Positions 26,097 to 37,202 are shown, numbered from the stretch's first letter. The stretch: 64,000 bases of DNA from Bradyrhizobium sp. WBAH42 (GCF_024585265.1 NZ_CP036533.1:5899001-5963000); one strand, 5' to 3'. The notes: generated by a model not told the origin, from the sequence alone. Made by a program: numbers and translations.

Positions 26097-27320
26097 CTAC
26101 TCCTCCGGCGCGTTCTCGATCGGATCGAACCGGCTGGCATCCAGCCCCAGCAGGTTCCACGACTGCTGCATGTGCGGCGGCAACGGCGCAGTGGCGTCGA
26201 TCACGCCGCCGCGCGGATGCGGGATGACGATGCGGCGCGCGAGCAGATGCAGGCGGTTCTGCAGGCCGCCCGGCAGCTGCCAGTTCTCGATGTTGAAATA
26301 TTTGGGATCGCCGACGATGGGATGGCCGATATGGGCCATGTGGGCGCGCAGCTGGTGGGTGCGGCCCGTCACCGGCTTCAGCGACACCCAGGTCAGCTTG
26401 TTGCCGGCGGTCTCGACCACGGCGTAGTACGTCACCGCGTGACTGGCGCCCTCATCGCCATGCTGGGCGATGCGCATGATGGTGTCGTCCTCGCCCTCCT
26501 CCTTTGCGAGGAAGGTCGAGATGCGGCCCTGCTTCGGCTTCGGCAGGCCCGGCACCAGGGCCCAATAGACCTTTCGCGCCGAGCGCGAGCGGAACGCGCC
26601 GGTCAGATGCGAGGCGGCAAAGCGTGTCTTGGCGATCAGGAGACAGCCCGACGTCTCGCGATCGATACGGTGGACGAGACGCGGCTTCTGGCCCTTGGCA
26701 TCGCGCATCACCTCCAGCATCTGGTCGATGTGGCGCGTCATGCCCGAGCCGCCCTGCACGGCAAGGCCGGCCGGCTTGTTCAGGACGAGGACGTCGTCGT
26801 CTTCCCAGATCGTCATCTCCTTCAGCGCCTTGAGCGTCTTCTGCGCAGCCTCCGAGAGCGGGCCTGCCGCCTTCGGCGCATCGAGCTTCAGCGGCGGAAT
26901 GCGGACGCTCTGCCCCTCCTCCAGCCGGTCCTTGCTGTCGACGCGCTTGCCGTCGACGCGCAGCTCGCCTTTGCGGACGACGCGCTGGATGTGGGAGAAC
27001 GACAGGCCGGGAAAGCGCGCTTCCAGGAAACGGTCAACGCGCATGTTGTTCTCGTCGGCCGAGACCGTGACGGTCTGAACCTTGGTCGGCAGCAGCGCCT
27101 CGACGGACTTCTCAGGCGCAGGCCTCTCCTGGACCGCTTTGGGCGGACGCCGCTCGGCGCGCTCGCCCACAAAGCGCGGCTTTGCACCCGGCTTGCCGCC
27201 GGGCTTGCCACCCGGACGCGGCCCGGCCTTCTTCGCGCTACGCGCCTGATGCGGGCGCGAATCGTCGCGCTCGTCACGCGAACGCGGCTTTGGGTTCATT
27301 CTCTTGATGCGGCGGCTCAT
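26097..27320 (-). CDS. RluC/RluD-type 23S rRNA pseudouridine synthase
   Basis: 407 residues. A basic, disordered N-terminal tail (1 to about 80, with GGKPGGKPGAKPRF) precedes an S4 RNA-binding domain (about 93-145: NMRVDRFLEARFPGLSFSHI) and the RsuA/RluA catalytic domain. The catalytic Asp is D220 in LVHRIDRETSG. Converts uridine to pseudouridine in 23S rRNA, probably the RluC sites; exact targets need experiment. The Lys/Arg-rich extension is longer than in E. coli RluC. It lies 52 bases downstream of rarA in the same direction. Confidence 0.92.
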   Translation of the reverse strand: MSRRIKRMNPKPRSRDERDDSRPHQARSAKKAGPRPGGKPGGKPGAKPRFVGERAERRPPKAVQERPAPEKSVEALLPTKVQTVTVSADENNMRVDRFLEARFPGLSFSHIQRVVRKGELRVDGKRVDSKDRLEEGQSVRIPPLKLDAPKAAGPLSEAAQKTLKALKEMTIWEDDDVLVLNKPAGLAVQGGSGMTRHIDQMLEVMRDAKGQKPRLVHRIDRETSGCLLIAKTRFAASHLTGAFRSRSARKVYWALVPGLPKPKQGRISTFLAKEEGEDDTIMRIAQHGDEGASHAVTYYAVVETAGNKLTWVSLKPVTGRTHQLRAHMAHIGHPIVGDPKYFNIENWQLPGGLQNRLHLLARRIVIPHPRGGVIDATAPLPPHMQQSWNLLGLDASRFDPIENAPEE

Positions 27321-27372
27321 GATTGCCTGCGTACCCTAAAAGCCGCCTGCCGTCACGACGAAATGGCCGCTT

Positions 27373-28706
27373 CTAGGGCGAGCCGCCCCGCTCCTTGCGC
27401 AGCTTGGCCCAATAATCCAGCCGCTTCCGAATCTCGCGCTCGAAGCCGCGCTCGGGCGGGTCGTAGAAGGTCTGGCGACCCAGGGCCTCCGGGAAATAGT
27501 CCTGGCCGGAGAAGGCGTCCGGCGCGTCGTGGTCGTATTCGTAGCCGGAGCCGTACCCTTCCGACTTCATCAGCTTGGTCGGGGAATTGAGGATGTGCTT
27601 TGGCGGCAGCAGCGAGCCGGCCTGCTTGGCGACCTGCATCGCGGTGCCGAAGGCGGTGTAGACCGCGTTCGATTTCGGCGCGGTGGCGAGATAGACCACG
27701 GCCTGCGCGATGGCGAGCTCGCCCTCGGGATGGCCGAGGAAGTCGAAGGCGTCTTTCGCCGCATTGGCGATGACGAGCGCCTGCGGATCGGCAAGGCCGA
27801 TGTCCTCCACCGCCATGCGCACGACGCGGCGGGCCAGGAACAGCGGGTCCTCGCCGGCGTCCAGCATGCGCGCGAGGTAATACAGCGCCGCATCGGGATC
27901 GGAGCCGCGCACCGATTTATGCAGTGCCGAGATCAGATTGTAGTGGCCGTCGGCCGATTTGTCGTAGATCGGCGCGCGGCGCTGCAGGATCTCCTGCAGC
28001 TGCGCGGCATTGAAGATCTCGTCCGCCCGCGCCGAACGCCAGACCTCTTCGGCGAGCGTCAACGACGCACGGCCATCGCCGTCGGCCATGCGGACCAGCA
28101 CCGCGCGCGCCTCCGCATCGAGCGGCAGCTTCCTGCCCTCGACGGCTTCAGCATGCGCGAACAGCTTTTCGATCGCGGCCGCATCGAGCGAGCGGAATAC
28201 CAGCACGCGCGCCCGCGAGAGCAACGCCGCGTTGAGCTCGAAGGACGGGTTCTCGGTGGTGGCGCCGACCATGACGACCGTGCCGTCCTCCATCACGGGC
28301 AGAAAGGAGTCCTGCTGCGCGCGGTTGAAGCGATGCACCTCATCGACGAACAGCAGCGTGCCCTTGCCCATCTCGCGGCGGGCGCGCGCGGCATCGAACG
28401 CCTTCTTGAGGTCGGCGACGCCGGAGAACACCGCCGAGATCTGCTCGAAATGCAGATCGGTCGCGTCAGCCAAGAGCCGCGCCACCGTGGTCTTGCCGGT
28501 GCCGGGCGGGCCCCAGAACACCAGCGAGCCCAGCGTGCGCGTCTCCAGCATGCGCGTCAGCGCACCGTCCGGACCGAGGATGTGATCCTGGCCGACGACC
28601 TCCGAGAGCGTGCGCGGGCGCAGCCGGTCCGGCAGCGGATGCGGAGCATCGTGATCGAGCCCCGCCGCGGCAAAGAGAGTCGGCGTCTCCTGTGGTCGCT
28701 TCGGAC

Positions 28707-28710
<4 letters not shown>
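27373..28710 (-). CDS. rarA: Replication-associated recombination protein RarA (MgsA)
   Basis: 445 residues. AAA+ ATPase with Walker A GPPGTGKTT (67-75), Walker B LLFVDEVHRF (119-128), sensor 1 GATTENPSFEL, and the C-terminal tetramerisation domain (MLDAGEDPLFLARRVVRMAV, PPKHILNSPTKLMKSEGYG). Homologue of eukaryotic WRNIP1; acts at stalled replication forks. Its ATG overlaps the stop of the upstream protease gene (ATGA at 28710-28707), so they are translationally coupled. Confidence 0.96.
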
Positions 28711-30113
<1,403 letters not shown>

Positions 30114-30410
30114 TCCTACCTCTTGGAAAAGACGCCGGAATATAGGCGCGTTCGCCCCCCAATAGAAGGGCGCCGGAGGGCAATATTCGCCCCCTTCTCC
30201 GGCGTGTCCGGCATGCAAGGGTGCCGTGCGAATCTGCAATTTACCCGGGCGGCGGATTGGCATGATGTGCATCATCTTGCATGGTGGTGTGAGGCGGATT
30301 CGGTTGCGGCGAATTTGCATCAGTGGGAACCCACGCAACCGTTCGCAGCGTCGCGGGGCAGTCATCGATCACACCTAGGCTCTCCGTTCGCGACTTGGGG
30401 AAACAGTCAA

Positions 30411-32039
30411 ATGATGGAGCGTAACGTGAGCAGAACAAGAATTGCGGCCACCGCGATTGGTCTCGCCGGCGCGCTGGCGGCATCGCAGGCCCAAGCCCAA
30501 TCGGCAAGCAGCAGCGAGCAGGAGATCGCGCTGTTGAAGCAGCAGCTGAAAATGCTCGAGCAGAAGCTCGACAAGCTGCAGAGCCAGACCGCGGCGAACA
30601 CGGCGGCCGCGGCAAAGGCAAAAGCCGAAACCAAGGCAGAGGCAAAGGCCGAGGCGCGCGCGGAGGCAAAGGCCGCGGTGGCCAATGCCAACGCGGCAAT
30701 CCCGGTCAAGGGGCCGGCGCCGGCATCCGGCGTCGTCGTGACGATGCCAAACAACCGGCCGACGATCTGCACCGCCGACCAGGCCAACTGCGTCGCCATC
30801 ACCAGCCGCGTACATTGGGACGTCGGCGGCTATGACTACCGCCCCAACACCGCAGCCACCGTGCCGCAAAAGCTCGACAGCGGCCAGAATGTCCGCCGCG
30901 CGCGCATCGGCGTCACCGGCAAGTTCTTCAACGACTGGAATTTTGCGCTGGTCTACGATTTCGGCGGCTCGTCCGACGGATTTGGCGGCACAGCTCCGGG
31001 ATCGCTGCCGGGCGGCGGCGTCTCCGGCGTCGAGAACGCGTATCTCAGCTACACCGGCCTGAAGCCGTTCGGCGGCAAGATGGCGATCGAGGCCGGCATC
31101 ATGGACTTGCCCTACACCATGGACGAGGCGACGAGCTCGAACGACATCATGTTCATGGAGCGCGCCTCGCCCGGCGTGATCGCGACCAACATCGCCGCCG
31201 GTGACTTCCGTTCCGCAGCCGGTGCGCGCTGGTTCAACGACCAGCTGTGGATCGGCGGCTATGTCACGGGGCCCTCGACCGGCGCGATCCATTCCGCCTC
31301 GAGCGCGGCGCCGGCGGGCACCAGCGAGCAATATGGCGCCGTGGCACGCGTGGCCGGCAATCCCATCGGCGGCAAGGATTATTCGGTGCATATCGGCGCC
31401 GATGCGCAATGGCTGATCCAGCCGCCGCGCAATCTCATCGCCAACACGCAGACGGTCACGCTGAGCGATCGTCCGGAATTGCGTCTCGACCCGACCACGC
31501 TGATCTCGACGGGCGCCATCGCCAATGCCTCGGGCGCGCAGGTCTACAGCGTCGAGGCGGCAGCGACCTACGGCCCGTTCATCGTCCAGGGCGAGTATTT
31601 CTGGTACAATGTCGATCGCACCGCCAACACCGGTGTGCCGCTGGTCGGCGCACCGAGCCTGAAATTCCAGGGCGGCTACGCGCAGGCCGGCTATGTGCTG
31701 ACCGGCGAAGGCCGCTCCTACAATGCGGCGAATGCGGCCTATAGCGGCGTCAAGCCGGCGCATCCGTTCTCGCTCGACGGCGGCGGCTGGGGCGCGTGGG
31801 AGATCGCCGGACGCTTCTCGACGATCGACCTCAACGATCAGCTCGCCACGGCGAGCGGCGTCGCAGGCGGTCGGCAGACGGTCTATACGCTCGCGCTCAA
31901 CTGGTACGTCAACGGCAACGTGCGCTTCATGCTCGACTATCTGCACGGCACGGTGTCGCGGCAGGCCTCGCCGATATCGACCGCAGACGTCGGCTCGAAG
32001 TTCGACGCGGTCGCGATGCGCACGCAGTTCGCATTCTGA
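30411..32039 (+). CDS. OprP/OprO-like outer membrane porin with coiled-coil N-terminus
   Basis: 542 residues. Signal peptide (AATAIGLAGALAASQAQAQ) followed by a helical stretch (SEQEIALLKQQLKMLEQKLD) and a Lys/Ala/Glu run (AKAKAETKAEAKAEARAEAK), which may form a trimeric coiled coil binding peptidoglycan. The C-terminal ~400 residues are beta-barrel strands of the phosphate-selective porin family (RRARIGVTGKFFNDWNFALV, ending in MRTQFAF with terminal Phe). Solute specificity is unknown. ATG 30411 is used; a GTG at 30426 after GGAG is an equally good start and gives a shorter leader. Confidence 0.88.
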   Translation: MMERNVSRTRIAATAIGLAGALAASQAQAQSASSSEQEIALLKQQLKMLEQKLDKLQSQTAANTAAAAKAKAETKAEAKAEARAEAKAAVANANAAIPVKGPAPASGVVVTMPNNRPTICTADQANCVAITSRVHWDVGGYDYRPNTAATVPQKLDSGQNVRRARIGVTGKFFNDWNFALVYDFGGSSDGFGGTAPGSLPGGGVSGVENAYLSYTGLKPFGGKMAIEAGIMDLPYTMDEATSSNDIMFMERASPGVIATNIAAGDFRSAAGARWFNDQLWIGGYVTGPSTGAIHSASSAAPAGTSEQYGAVARVAGNPIGGKDYSVHIGADAQWLIQPPRNLIANTQTVTLSDRPELRLDPTTLISTGAIANASGAQVYSVEAAATYGPFIVQGEYFWYNVDRTANTGVPLVGAPSLKFQGGYAQAGYVLTGEGRSYNAANAAYSGVKPAHPFSLDGGGWGAWEIAGRFSTIDLNDQLATASGVAGGRQTVYTLALNWYVNGNVRFMLDYLHGTVSRQASPISTADVGSKFDAVAMRTQFAF

Positions 32040-32044
32040 CTTTA

Positions 32045-32188
32045 CACCTCTCCCGCAGGGAGAGGTCGCGAAGGCGCGGTGTGAGGGGTTACGCTCTATC
32101 GAGGATGCCGCGCCCCCTCACCCGAATTGCTCTGGACGATGCTGCGCATCGCCAGGCGTAATTCGACCTCTCCCCGTCGGGGAGAGGT
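32045..32188. repeat. Dispersed repeat CTCTCCC type (family D, copy 3)
   Basis: CACCTCTCCCGCAGGGAGAG at the left, GACCTCTCCCCGTCGGGGAG at the right, with GTGAGGGGTTACGC and CCCCTCACCC between. It separates the convergent porin and HxlR genes. Confidence 0.75.
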
Positions 32189-32211
32189 AACGGCACCATC
32201 CCTCACCTTCA

Positions 32212-32586
32212 TCACGCTGCGCGCTTCTTCTTCACGACCACGGGTGGCGGCGCGCAGGACAGCCGCTCCTGGTGGCTCTCGCCCCAGGCCTTCAGGATAT
32301 CGATCACGGGCCTCAGGCTCTCACCCAGCTCGGACAAGCAATACTCCACGCGCGGCGGCACCTCGGCATAGACCTTGCGGATGACGAGCTTGTCTTCCTC
32401 CAGCGCGCGCAGCTGCTTCGTCAGCATGCGCTGGGTGATGCCGGGCATCCGGCGGCGCAATTCGCCAAAGCGCTGGGTGCCGCTCTGCAGGTGGTAGAGG
32501 ATCACGCCCTTCCACTTGCCGTCGATCAGGTCCAGCGTCGCCTCGACCGAGCAGCCGGGACGACGGGCGAAATTGCGGCGTTTCAT
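32212..32586 (-). CDS. HxlR-family transcriptional regulator
   Basis: 124 residues. Winged helix with CSVEATLDLIDGKWKGVILY, then FGELRRRMPGITQRMLTKQL (recognition helix) and PRVEYCLSELGESLRPVIDI, all typical of HxlR. Members often sense aldehydes, quinones or redox state through an N-terminal cysteine; one Cys is in the GCSVEA motif. ATG 32586 is favoured because homology starts at MKRRNF and the alternative TTG at 32610 lies inside the putative operator. It is divergent from a quinone-oxidoreductase gene, its likely target. Confidence 0.93.
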   Translation of the reverse strand: MKRRNFARRPGCSVEATLDLIDGKWKGVILYHLQSGTQRFGELRRRMPGITQRMLTKQLRALEEDKLVIRKVYAEVPPRVEYCLSELGESLRPVIDILKAWGESHQERLSCAPPPVVVKKKRAA

Positions 32587-32599
32587 GCGGGTTTTCCCA

Positions 32600-32621
32600 A
32601 TAGTATCCAAACAGGGACTAT
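32600..32621. promoter_or_regulatory. Dyad between divergent HxlR and oxidoreductase genes (probable operator)
   Basis: Imperfect inverted repeat ATAGTATCC (32600-32608) / GGGACTAT (32614-32621) in the 122-base divergent region, close to the HxlR start. Its place and A/T-rich arms fit an HxlR-type operator controlling both genes. Confidence 0.5.
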
Positions 32622-32708
32622 ATCCCCGAATTTACAGTACTTGCCAAATCGGAGCCAGAGCGACAGTTAGGGCGGCAGGCGAATAAAACCATCTGATGGA
32701 GACACGCC

Positions 32709-33722
32709 ATGAAGGCCGTCGGCTACAAAAAATCGCTCCCGATCGAGGACGCGGATTCACTGTTCGATTTCGAGACCGCAAAGCCCGACCCCAAAGGGCG
32801 CGACATCCGCGTCGTGGTAAAAGCGATCTCGGCCAACCCGGTCGACTACAAGGTGCGCAAGCGCGCAGCGCCCCCCGAGGGCGAGACCAAGATCCTGGGC
32901 TATGACGCGGCCGGCGTGGTCGATGCGGTCGGGCCCGAGGTCACGCTGTTCAAGCCGGGCGACGAAGTGTTCTACGCCGGCTCGATCCTGCGCCAGGGCA
33001 CCAATGCCGAATTCCACCTGGTCGACGAGCGCATCGTCGGCAACAAGCCGACGAGCCTGTCGTTCGCGCAGGCCGCCGCCCTTCCCCTCACCTCCATCAC
33101 CGCCTGGGAATTGCTGTTCGACCGGCTCGGCGCGGTGCCCGGCAAGAGCGTCGATCCGCGCACGCTGTTGATCACGGGCGGCGCCGGCGGCGTCGGCTCG
33201 ATCCTGATCCAGCTCGCGCGCCGCCTCACCGGGCTGACGGTGCTCGCCACCGCCACGCGGCCGGAATCGCAAAAATGGTGCCTCGATCTCGGCGCGCATG
33301 CGGTGATCGATCATGGCAAGCCGATGAAGGAGCAGATCGAGAAGTTGAAGCTGCCGCCGGTCGCGCTGGTGGCCAGCCTCACCTACACCGACCAGCACTA
33401 CAAGGCGATCGCGGAATTCATGGCCCCGCAGGGCAAGTTCGGCCTGATCGACGATCCCCCTGAGTTCACGGTTGCCGCATTCAAGGGCAAGGCGATCTCG
33501 ATGCACTGGGAATCCATGTTCACGCGCTCCTCGTTCCAGACGCCTGACATGATCGCGCAGCATCATCTGCTCAACGACGTGGCCGACCTCATCGACAAGG
33601 GCGTGTTGCGCACCACGCTCGACCAGACCTTCGGCACGATCAACGCGGTCAACCTCAAGCGCGCGCACGCGCTGCTGGAGAGCGGCAAGTCGCGCGGCAA
33701 GATCGTGCTGGAGGGGTGGTAG
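32709..33722 (+). CDS. Zinc-free MDR-type quinone/alcohol oxidoreductase
   Basis: 337 residues. N-terminal GroES-like domain (VVVKAISANPVDYKVRKRAA; GYDAAGVVDAVGPEVTLFKPGD) and Rossmann domain with TGGAGGVGSILIQLARRLTG. The zinc-binding Cys residues of alcohol dehydrogenases are absent, so it belongs to the quinone oxidoreductase-like branch, probably NADPH-dependent reduction of quinones or reactive enones. The divergent HxlR gene and the dyad between them suggest induction by its substrate. Confidence 0.93.
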   Translation: MKAVGYKKSLPIEDADSLFDFETAKPDPKGRDIRVVVKAISANPVDYKVRKRAAPPEGETKILGYDAAGVVDAVGPEVTLFKPGDEVFYAGSILRQGTNAEFHLVDERIVGNKPTSLSFAQAAALPLTSITAWELLFDRLGAVPGKSVDPRTLLITGGAGGVGSILIQLARRLTGLTVLATATRPESQKWCLDLGAHAVIDHGKPMKEQIEKLKLPPVALVASLTYTDQHYKAIAEFMAPQGKFGLIDDPPEFTVAAFKGKAISMHWESMFTRSSFQTPDMIAQHHLLNDVADLIDKGVLRTTLDQTFGTINAVNLKRAHALLESGKSRGKIVLEGW

Positions 33723-33761
33723 GCTTGGCACTCCGCGTCAATTGAGGCATCATGCGTCTGC

Positions 33762-33800
33762 GGTCCCGGAAAAGAGGGCCGACCCCCGCCCCCCGGGACC
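33762..33800 (+). promoter_or_regulatory. Stem-loop in the amidase leader
   Basis: GGTCCCGG (33762-33769) pairs with CCGGGACC (33793-33800), 23-base loop, ending 16 bases before the amidase start codons. No U-tract, so not an ordinary terminator. Confidence 0.4.
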
Positions 33801-33816
33801 AGCAACAAGCAGATTG

Positions 33817-35313
33817 ATGATGACCGAACCATGCGACCTGTCGGCGGTCGCGGCACGCGCGCTGATTGGCCAACGCAAGCTCTCCCCCGTCGAGCTGACG
33901 GATAGCTGCATCCGCCGCATCGAAGCGGTCGATCCGGCGGTCAATGCCGTCGTTGCGCGCTCGTTCGAAACCGCGCGCAAGACGGCGCGCGAGCGCGAGG
34001 CCGCCGTGATGCGCGGTGAGACCCTCGGCGCCGTGCATGGCCTGCCGCTCGGTGTCAAAGACCTGATCGATGCGGAAGGATTGCCGACCAGCTTCGGCAG
34101 CGTGCTGTTCGCGGACAATGTCGCCAGGCAGGACGAGGCCATCGTCGCGATGCTCAAGCGCGAGGGCGCGATCGTCATCGGCAAGACCAACGTGCCGGAA
34201 TGGGGCGCCGGCGGCAACACGCGCAACGCCGTGTATGGCGCGACCGGCAATCCCTTCGATCCCAATCGATCCGCCGCCGGTTCGTCGGGAGGATCGGCGG
34301 TTGCGCTCGCCACTGGGATGGTGCCGCTCGCGACCGGATCCGATACCGGTGGCTCCGTGCGGAATCCGGCCTCCTTTTGCGGCGTGGTCGGATTCCGGCC
34401 CTCGCCGGGACTGATCGCCAGCAACAGCCGCAACATGGCCTGGCTGCAGATCTCGCAGCTCGGGCCGATGGCGAGAACCGTGCCCGACGCTTGCCTCATG
34501 CTGTCCTGCATGCTGGATCGTGACGCACGCGATCCGTTATCGGCGATCCTTCATGCGGGCGGTGCGCCCTCGGCGGCGCTCTATCGCAATCCGCCGCGCG
34601 TCGATCTCTCCGCGCTCCGCATTGCTGCAACCAGCGATTTCGGCTTTGCGCCGACCGAGGGGGTGGTCGCCCGCGCCTTCAGACAGAAGCTCAATTCGTT
34701 CGAAACTGTATTTCGCGGAGTCGAATGGACTCATCCTGATTGCACCGGCGCGGACGAGGTATTCAGCATCCTGCGCGCCGTCGCATTCCTCGGCCGCCAT
34801 CGCGAGCTCGTGGAGAAGTTTCCGGACAAGGTCGGGCCCAACGTTCGCGACAACGTCGCCGAGGGGCTCGGCTATTCCGCCGCCGACGTGGCGCGTGCGC
34901 TCTCGATGCAGACCGACCTTTACCGGCGCTGGCAGACCTTCTTCGCGGATCACGATTTCATTCTCGCGCCTGCGGTCACCATCAGCCCGCGGCCGTGGTC
35001 GGAGCTCTATCCAGCCGAGATCGACGGCCGGCCGACCAAGAGCTATTTCCACTGGCTCGCGCTCGCCTATGCCGTCACCAATGTCGGCCATCCCACCGTC
35101 GCAATCCCGGCCGGACGCGACGACGCCGGCCTGCCGTTCGGCATCCAGGTGATCGGCCCGCGCGGCGGCGATCTCGCCACGCTCGCGGTCGCGCGCGAAA
35201 TCGAAGCGGTGCTCGCTGCCAATCCGGATACCGCCCGCCCTGTTCCCGACGTTGCGTGGCTTGCCAGGCAGCCGCCGATTGCGGACAAGCCGGGATTTCT
35301 CGCCTTCGATTGA
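33817..35313 (+). CDS. Amidase signature family enzyme
   Basis: 498 residues. Ser-cisSer-Lys triad: K81 in GVKDLID, S156 in AAGSSGGSAVA, and S180 in GSDTGGSVRNPASFCG. Hydrolyses a carboxamide to acid and ammonia; the family also includes GatA, but no GatB/GatC genes are adjacent. Two tandem ATG codons (33817 and 33820). It is followed after 25 bases by a Bug-type solute-binding protein, so uptake and hydrolysis of an amide-bearing carboxylate is a reasonable inference. The substrate is unknown. Confidence 0.92.
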   Translation: MMTEPCDLSAVAARALIGQRKLSPVELTDSCIRRIEAVDPAVNAVVARSFETARKTAREREAAVMRGETLGAVHGLPLGVKDLIDAEGLPTSFGSVLFADNVARQDEAIVAMLKREGAIVIGKTNVPEWGAGGNTRNAVYGATGNPFDPNRSAAGSSGGSAVALATGMVPLATGSDTGGSVRNPASFCGVVGFRPSPGLIASNSRNMAWLQISQLGPMARTVPDACLMLSCMLDRDARDPLSAILHAGGAPSAALYRNPPRVDLSALRIAATSDFGFAPTEGVVARAFRQKLNSFETVFRGVEWTHPDCTGADEVFSILRAVAFLGRHRELVEKFPDKVGPNVRDNVAEGLGYSAADVARALSMQTDLYRRWQTFFADHDFILAPAVTISPRPWSELYPAEIDGRPTKSYFHWLALAYAVTNVGHPTVAIPAGRDDAGLPFGIQVIGPRGGDLATLAVAREIEAVLAANPDTARPVPDVAWLARQPPIADKPGFLAFD

Positions 35314-35338
35314 AACGTCAACCGCGGAAAACGACACG

Positions 35339-36313
35339 ATGAAAACAACGTTCCTGACGCTAGCGCTCGCCGCGATCGGCTCGATCAGCGTCAACTCGCT
35401 CGCAACCGCGCAATCGTATCCCGAGAAATCACTGCAATTGATCGTCCCGTTCCCGCCGGGCGGAGCCTCCGACGTGGTGGCCCGCATCATCGGCGGCGAG
35501 CTCGAAGCCCGGCTCGGCAAGCCCGTCATCATCATGAACCGTCCCGGCGGGGGCACCACGATCGCGGCCAAGGAGGTGGCGCGCGCGGCGCCCGACGGAT
35601 ACACCCTGTTCTTCAGCTCGAACTCGAGCTTCACCTTGCCGGCCGCCGTGAAGGAGAGCGTTCCTTACGATGCGGCCAAGGATTTCGAGCCGCTCGGCCG
35701 GGTCGGCAAGATCACCCTGGCGCTGGTCACCTACAAGGACAATCCGGTCAAGGATCTGCCTGCGCTGGTCGCAGAGGCAAAGGCCAATCCGGACAAGCTG
35801 TCGCTGGCCTCCTTCGGCGTCGCGACGGTGTCGCATTTCGCCGGCGAGTTGTTCAAGTCGAACGCCGGAATTAAGATGGTCCACCTGCCCTACAAGGGCA
35901 GCGCGCCGGCGATGAACGATCTCATCGGCAAGCACATCCAGTACCATGTCGACACCGTGATCGCCGTGAAGCCGCAGATCGAGGCCGGCACCGTCAAGGT
36001 GATGGCCGTATTCTCCGGCCAGCGCACACCATTCCTGCCCGACACACCGACATTGGCAGAGCTCGGCTATCCCGCCATCGACTTCTCGTCATGGGGCGCG
36101 GTGGTCGCGCCCAAGGGGCTGCCGCCGCCGGTTCGCGACAAGCTCACGGCGACGCTGGAGGAGATCATCAACAGCCCTTCCGTTGTGGAGCGCTTCGTCA
36201 AGGTCGGCTTCGAGCCCGGCTTCGCACGCTTTGACGACTGGGCCGGAGCGGTGACCAAAGAGACGGCCGAGATGAAGGACATCGCGCAGAAGGCCGGCAT
36301 CAAGGACGAGTAG
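35339..36313 (+). CDS. Bug-family tripartite tricarboxylate transporter binding protein
   Basis: 324 residues. Signal peptide (1-24, ending SLATAQS), then SYPEKSLQLIVPFPPGGASD, the conserved ligand-binding start of Bug (TctC) proteins, NRPGGGTTIAAKEVA and MVHLPYKGSAPAMNDLIG. Binds a carboxylate in the periplasm for TctAB-like permeases; no tctA/tctB genes are in the window, and orphan Bug proteins are frequent in Bradyrhizobium. Probably cotranscribed with the amidase. Confidence 0.93.
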   Translation: MKTTFLTLALAAIGSISVNSLATAQSYPEKSLQLIVPFPPGGASDVVARIIGGELEARLGKPVIIMNRPGGGTTIAAKEVARAAPDGYTLFFSSNSSFTLPAAVKESVPYDAAKDFEPLGRVGKITLALVTYKDNPVKDLPALVAEAKANPDKLSLASFGVATVSHFAGELFKSNAGIKMVHLPYKGSAPAMNDLIGKHIQYHVDTVIAVKPQIEAGTVKVMAVFSGQRTPFLPDTPTLAELGYPAIDFSSWGAVVAPKGLPPPVRDKLTATLEEIINSPSVVERFVKVGFEPGFARFDDWAGAVTKETAEMKDIAQKAGIKDE

Positions 36314-36328
36314 CCGACCGCCATCGCC

Positions 36329-37117
36329 TCAGGCGATCGTGTTGACGATGCCGCCCTCGGCGCGCAGCGCGGCGCCGTTGGTCGCCGACGCCTCCTTCGA
36401 GGCGACATAGACCACCATGTTGGCGATCTCGTCGACGCTGGCGAAGCGCTGCAGCAGCGAGCTGGGGCGATGCTGCCTGACGAAGTTGGCCGCGGCTTCG
36501 TCCACGGACTGGCCGTTCTGCCTGGCGAGATCCTTGACGAACGTCTCGACGCCCTCCGACATGGTCGGGCCCGGCAGCACGGAATTGACGGTGACGCCGG
36601 TGCCAGCGGTGAGCTGCGCCAGGCCGCGCGCAACGGAAAGCTGGGCCGTCTTGGTCATGCCATAGTGGATCATCTCGACGGGAATGTTGAGCCCGGACTC
36701 CGAGGAGATGAAGACGATGCGGCCCCAATTGCGCGCGAGCATGCCCTTCATGTAGGCCCGCGACAGCCGCACGCCGCTCATCACGTTGACCTCGAAGAAA
36801 CGGCTCCAGTCCTCGTCCGGGATGTCGAAGAAATCCTTGGGCTCGAAGATGCCGGCATTGTTGATGAGGATGTCGACCTCGGGCAGCGCCGCAACGAGTG
36901 CTTTGCAGCCTGCCGCGGTCGAGACGTCGGCCGCGATCCCGCGGACCTTGGCGCCCGTCCCTTCCAGCTTGCGCACCGCCGCATCGACCTTGTCCTGGCT
37001 GCGGCCGTTGATGACGACGCTGGCGCCCGAGGCGGCGAGGCCCTTGGCGATGGCGTGGCCAATGCCGGCGGTCGAGCCGGTGACGAGGGCGGTCTTTCCG
37101 GAAAGGTCGATGTTCAT
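36329..37117 (-). CDS. SDR-family oxidoreductase
   Basis: 262 residues. Cofactor motif TGSTAGIG (13-20), NNAG (86-89), and catalytic S139/Y152/K156 (ISSESG ... HYGMTKT). NGRSQDKV after the second strand (Arg39) suggests NADP(H). C-terminal RAEGGIVNTIA is the usual SDR end. Substrate unknown. It converges with the Bug gene (15 bases between stops). A perfect 10-bp dyad sits directly upstream of its start. Confidence 0.93.
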   Translation of the reverse strand: MNIDLSGKTALVTGSTAGIGHAIAKGLAASGASVVINGRSQDKVDAAVRKLEGTGAKVRGIAADVSTAAGCKALVAALPEVDILINNAGIFEPKDFFDIPDEDWSRFFEVNVMSGVRLSRAYMKGMLARNWGRIVFISSESGLNIPVEMIHYGMTKTAQLSVARGLAQLTAGTGVTVNSVLPGPTMSEGVETFVKDLARQNGQSVDEAAANFVRQHRPSSLLQRFASVDEIANMVVYVASKEASATNGAALRAEGGIVNTIA

Positions 37118-37120
37118 GCA

Positions 37121-37148
37121 ATATCTCCATGGATGTGGATGGAGATAT
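37121..37148 (-). promoter_or_regulatory. Perfect 10-bp dyad just upstream of the SDR start
   Basis: ATATCTCCAT (37121-37130) and ATGGAGATAT (37139-37148), 8-base spacer, ending 4 bases upstream of ATG 37117. It would either be a repressor site (TetR- or MarR-like length) or a hairpin hiding the ribosome site: the arm holds GGAGATAT. Confidence 0.6.
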
Positions 37149-37202
37149 CGGAAGCGGCTCCCTCAGCTGCAATCAGGACTCACTGACGCGTGAGGATTGT
37201 GA

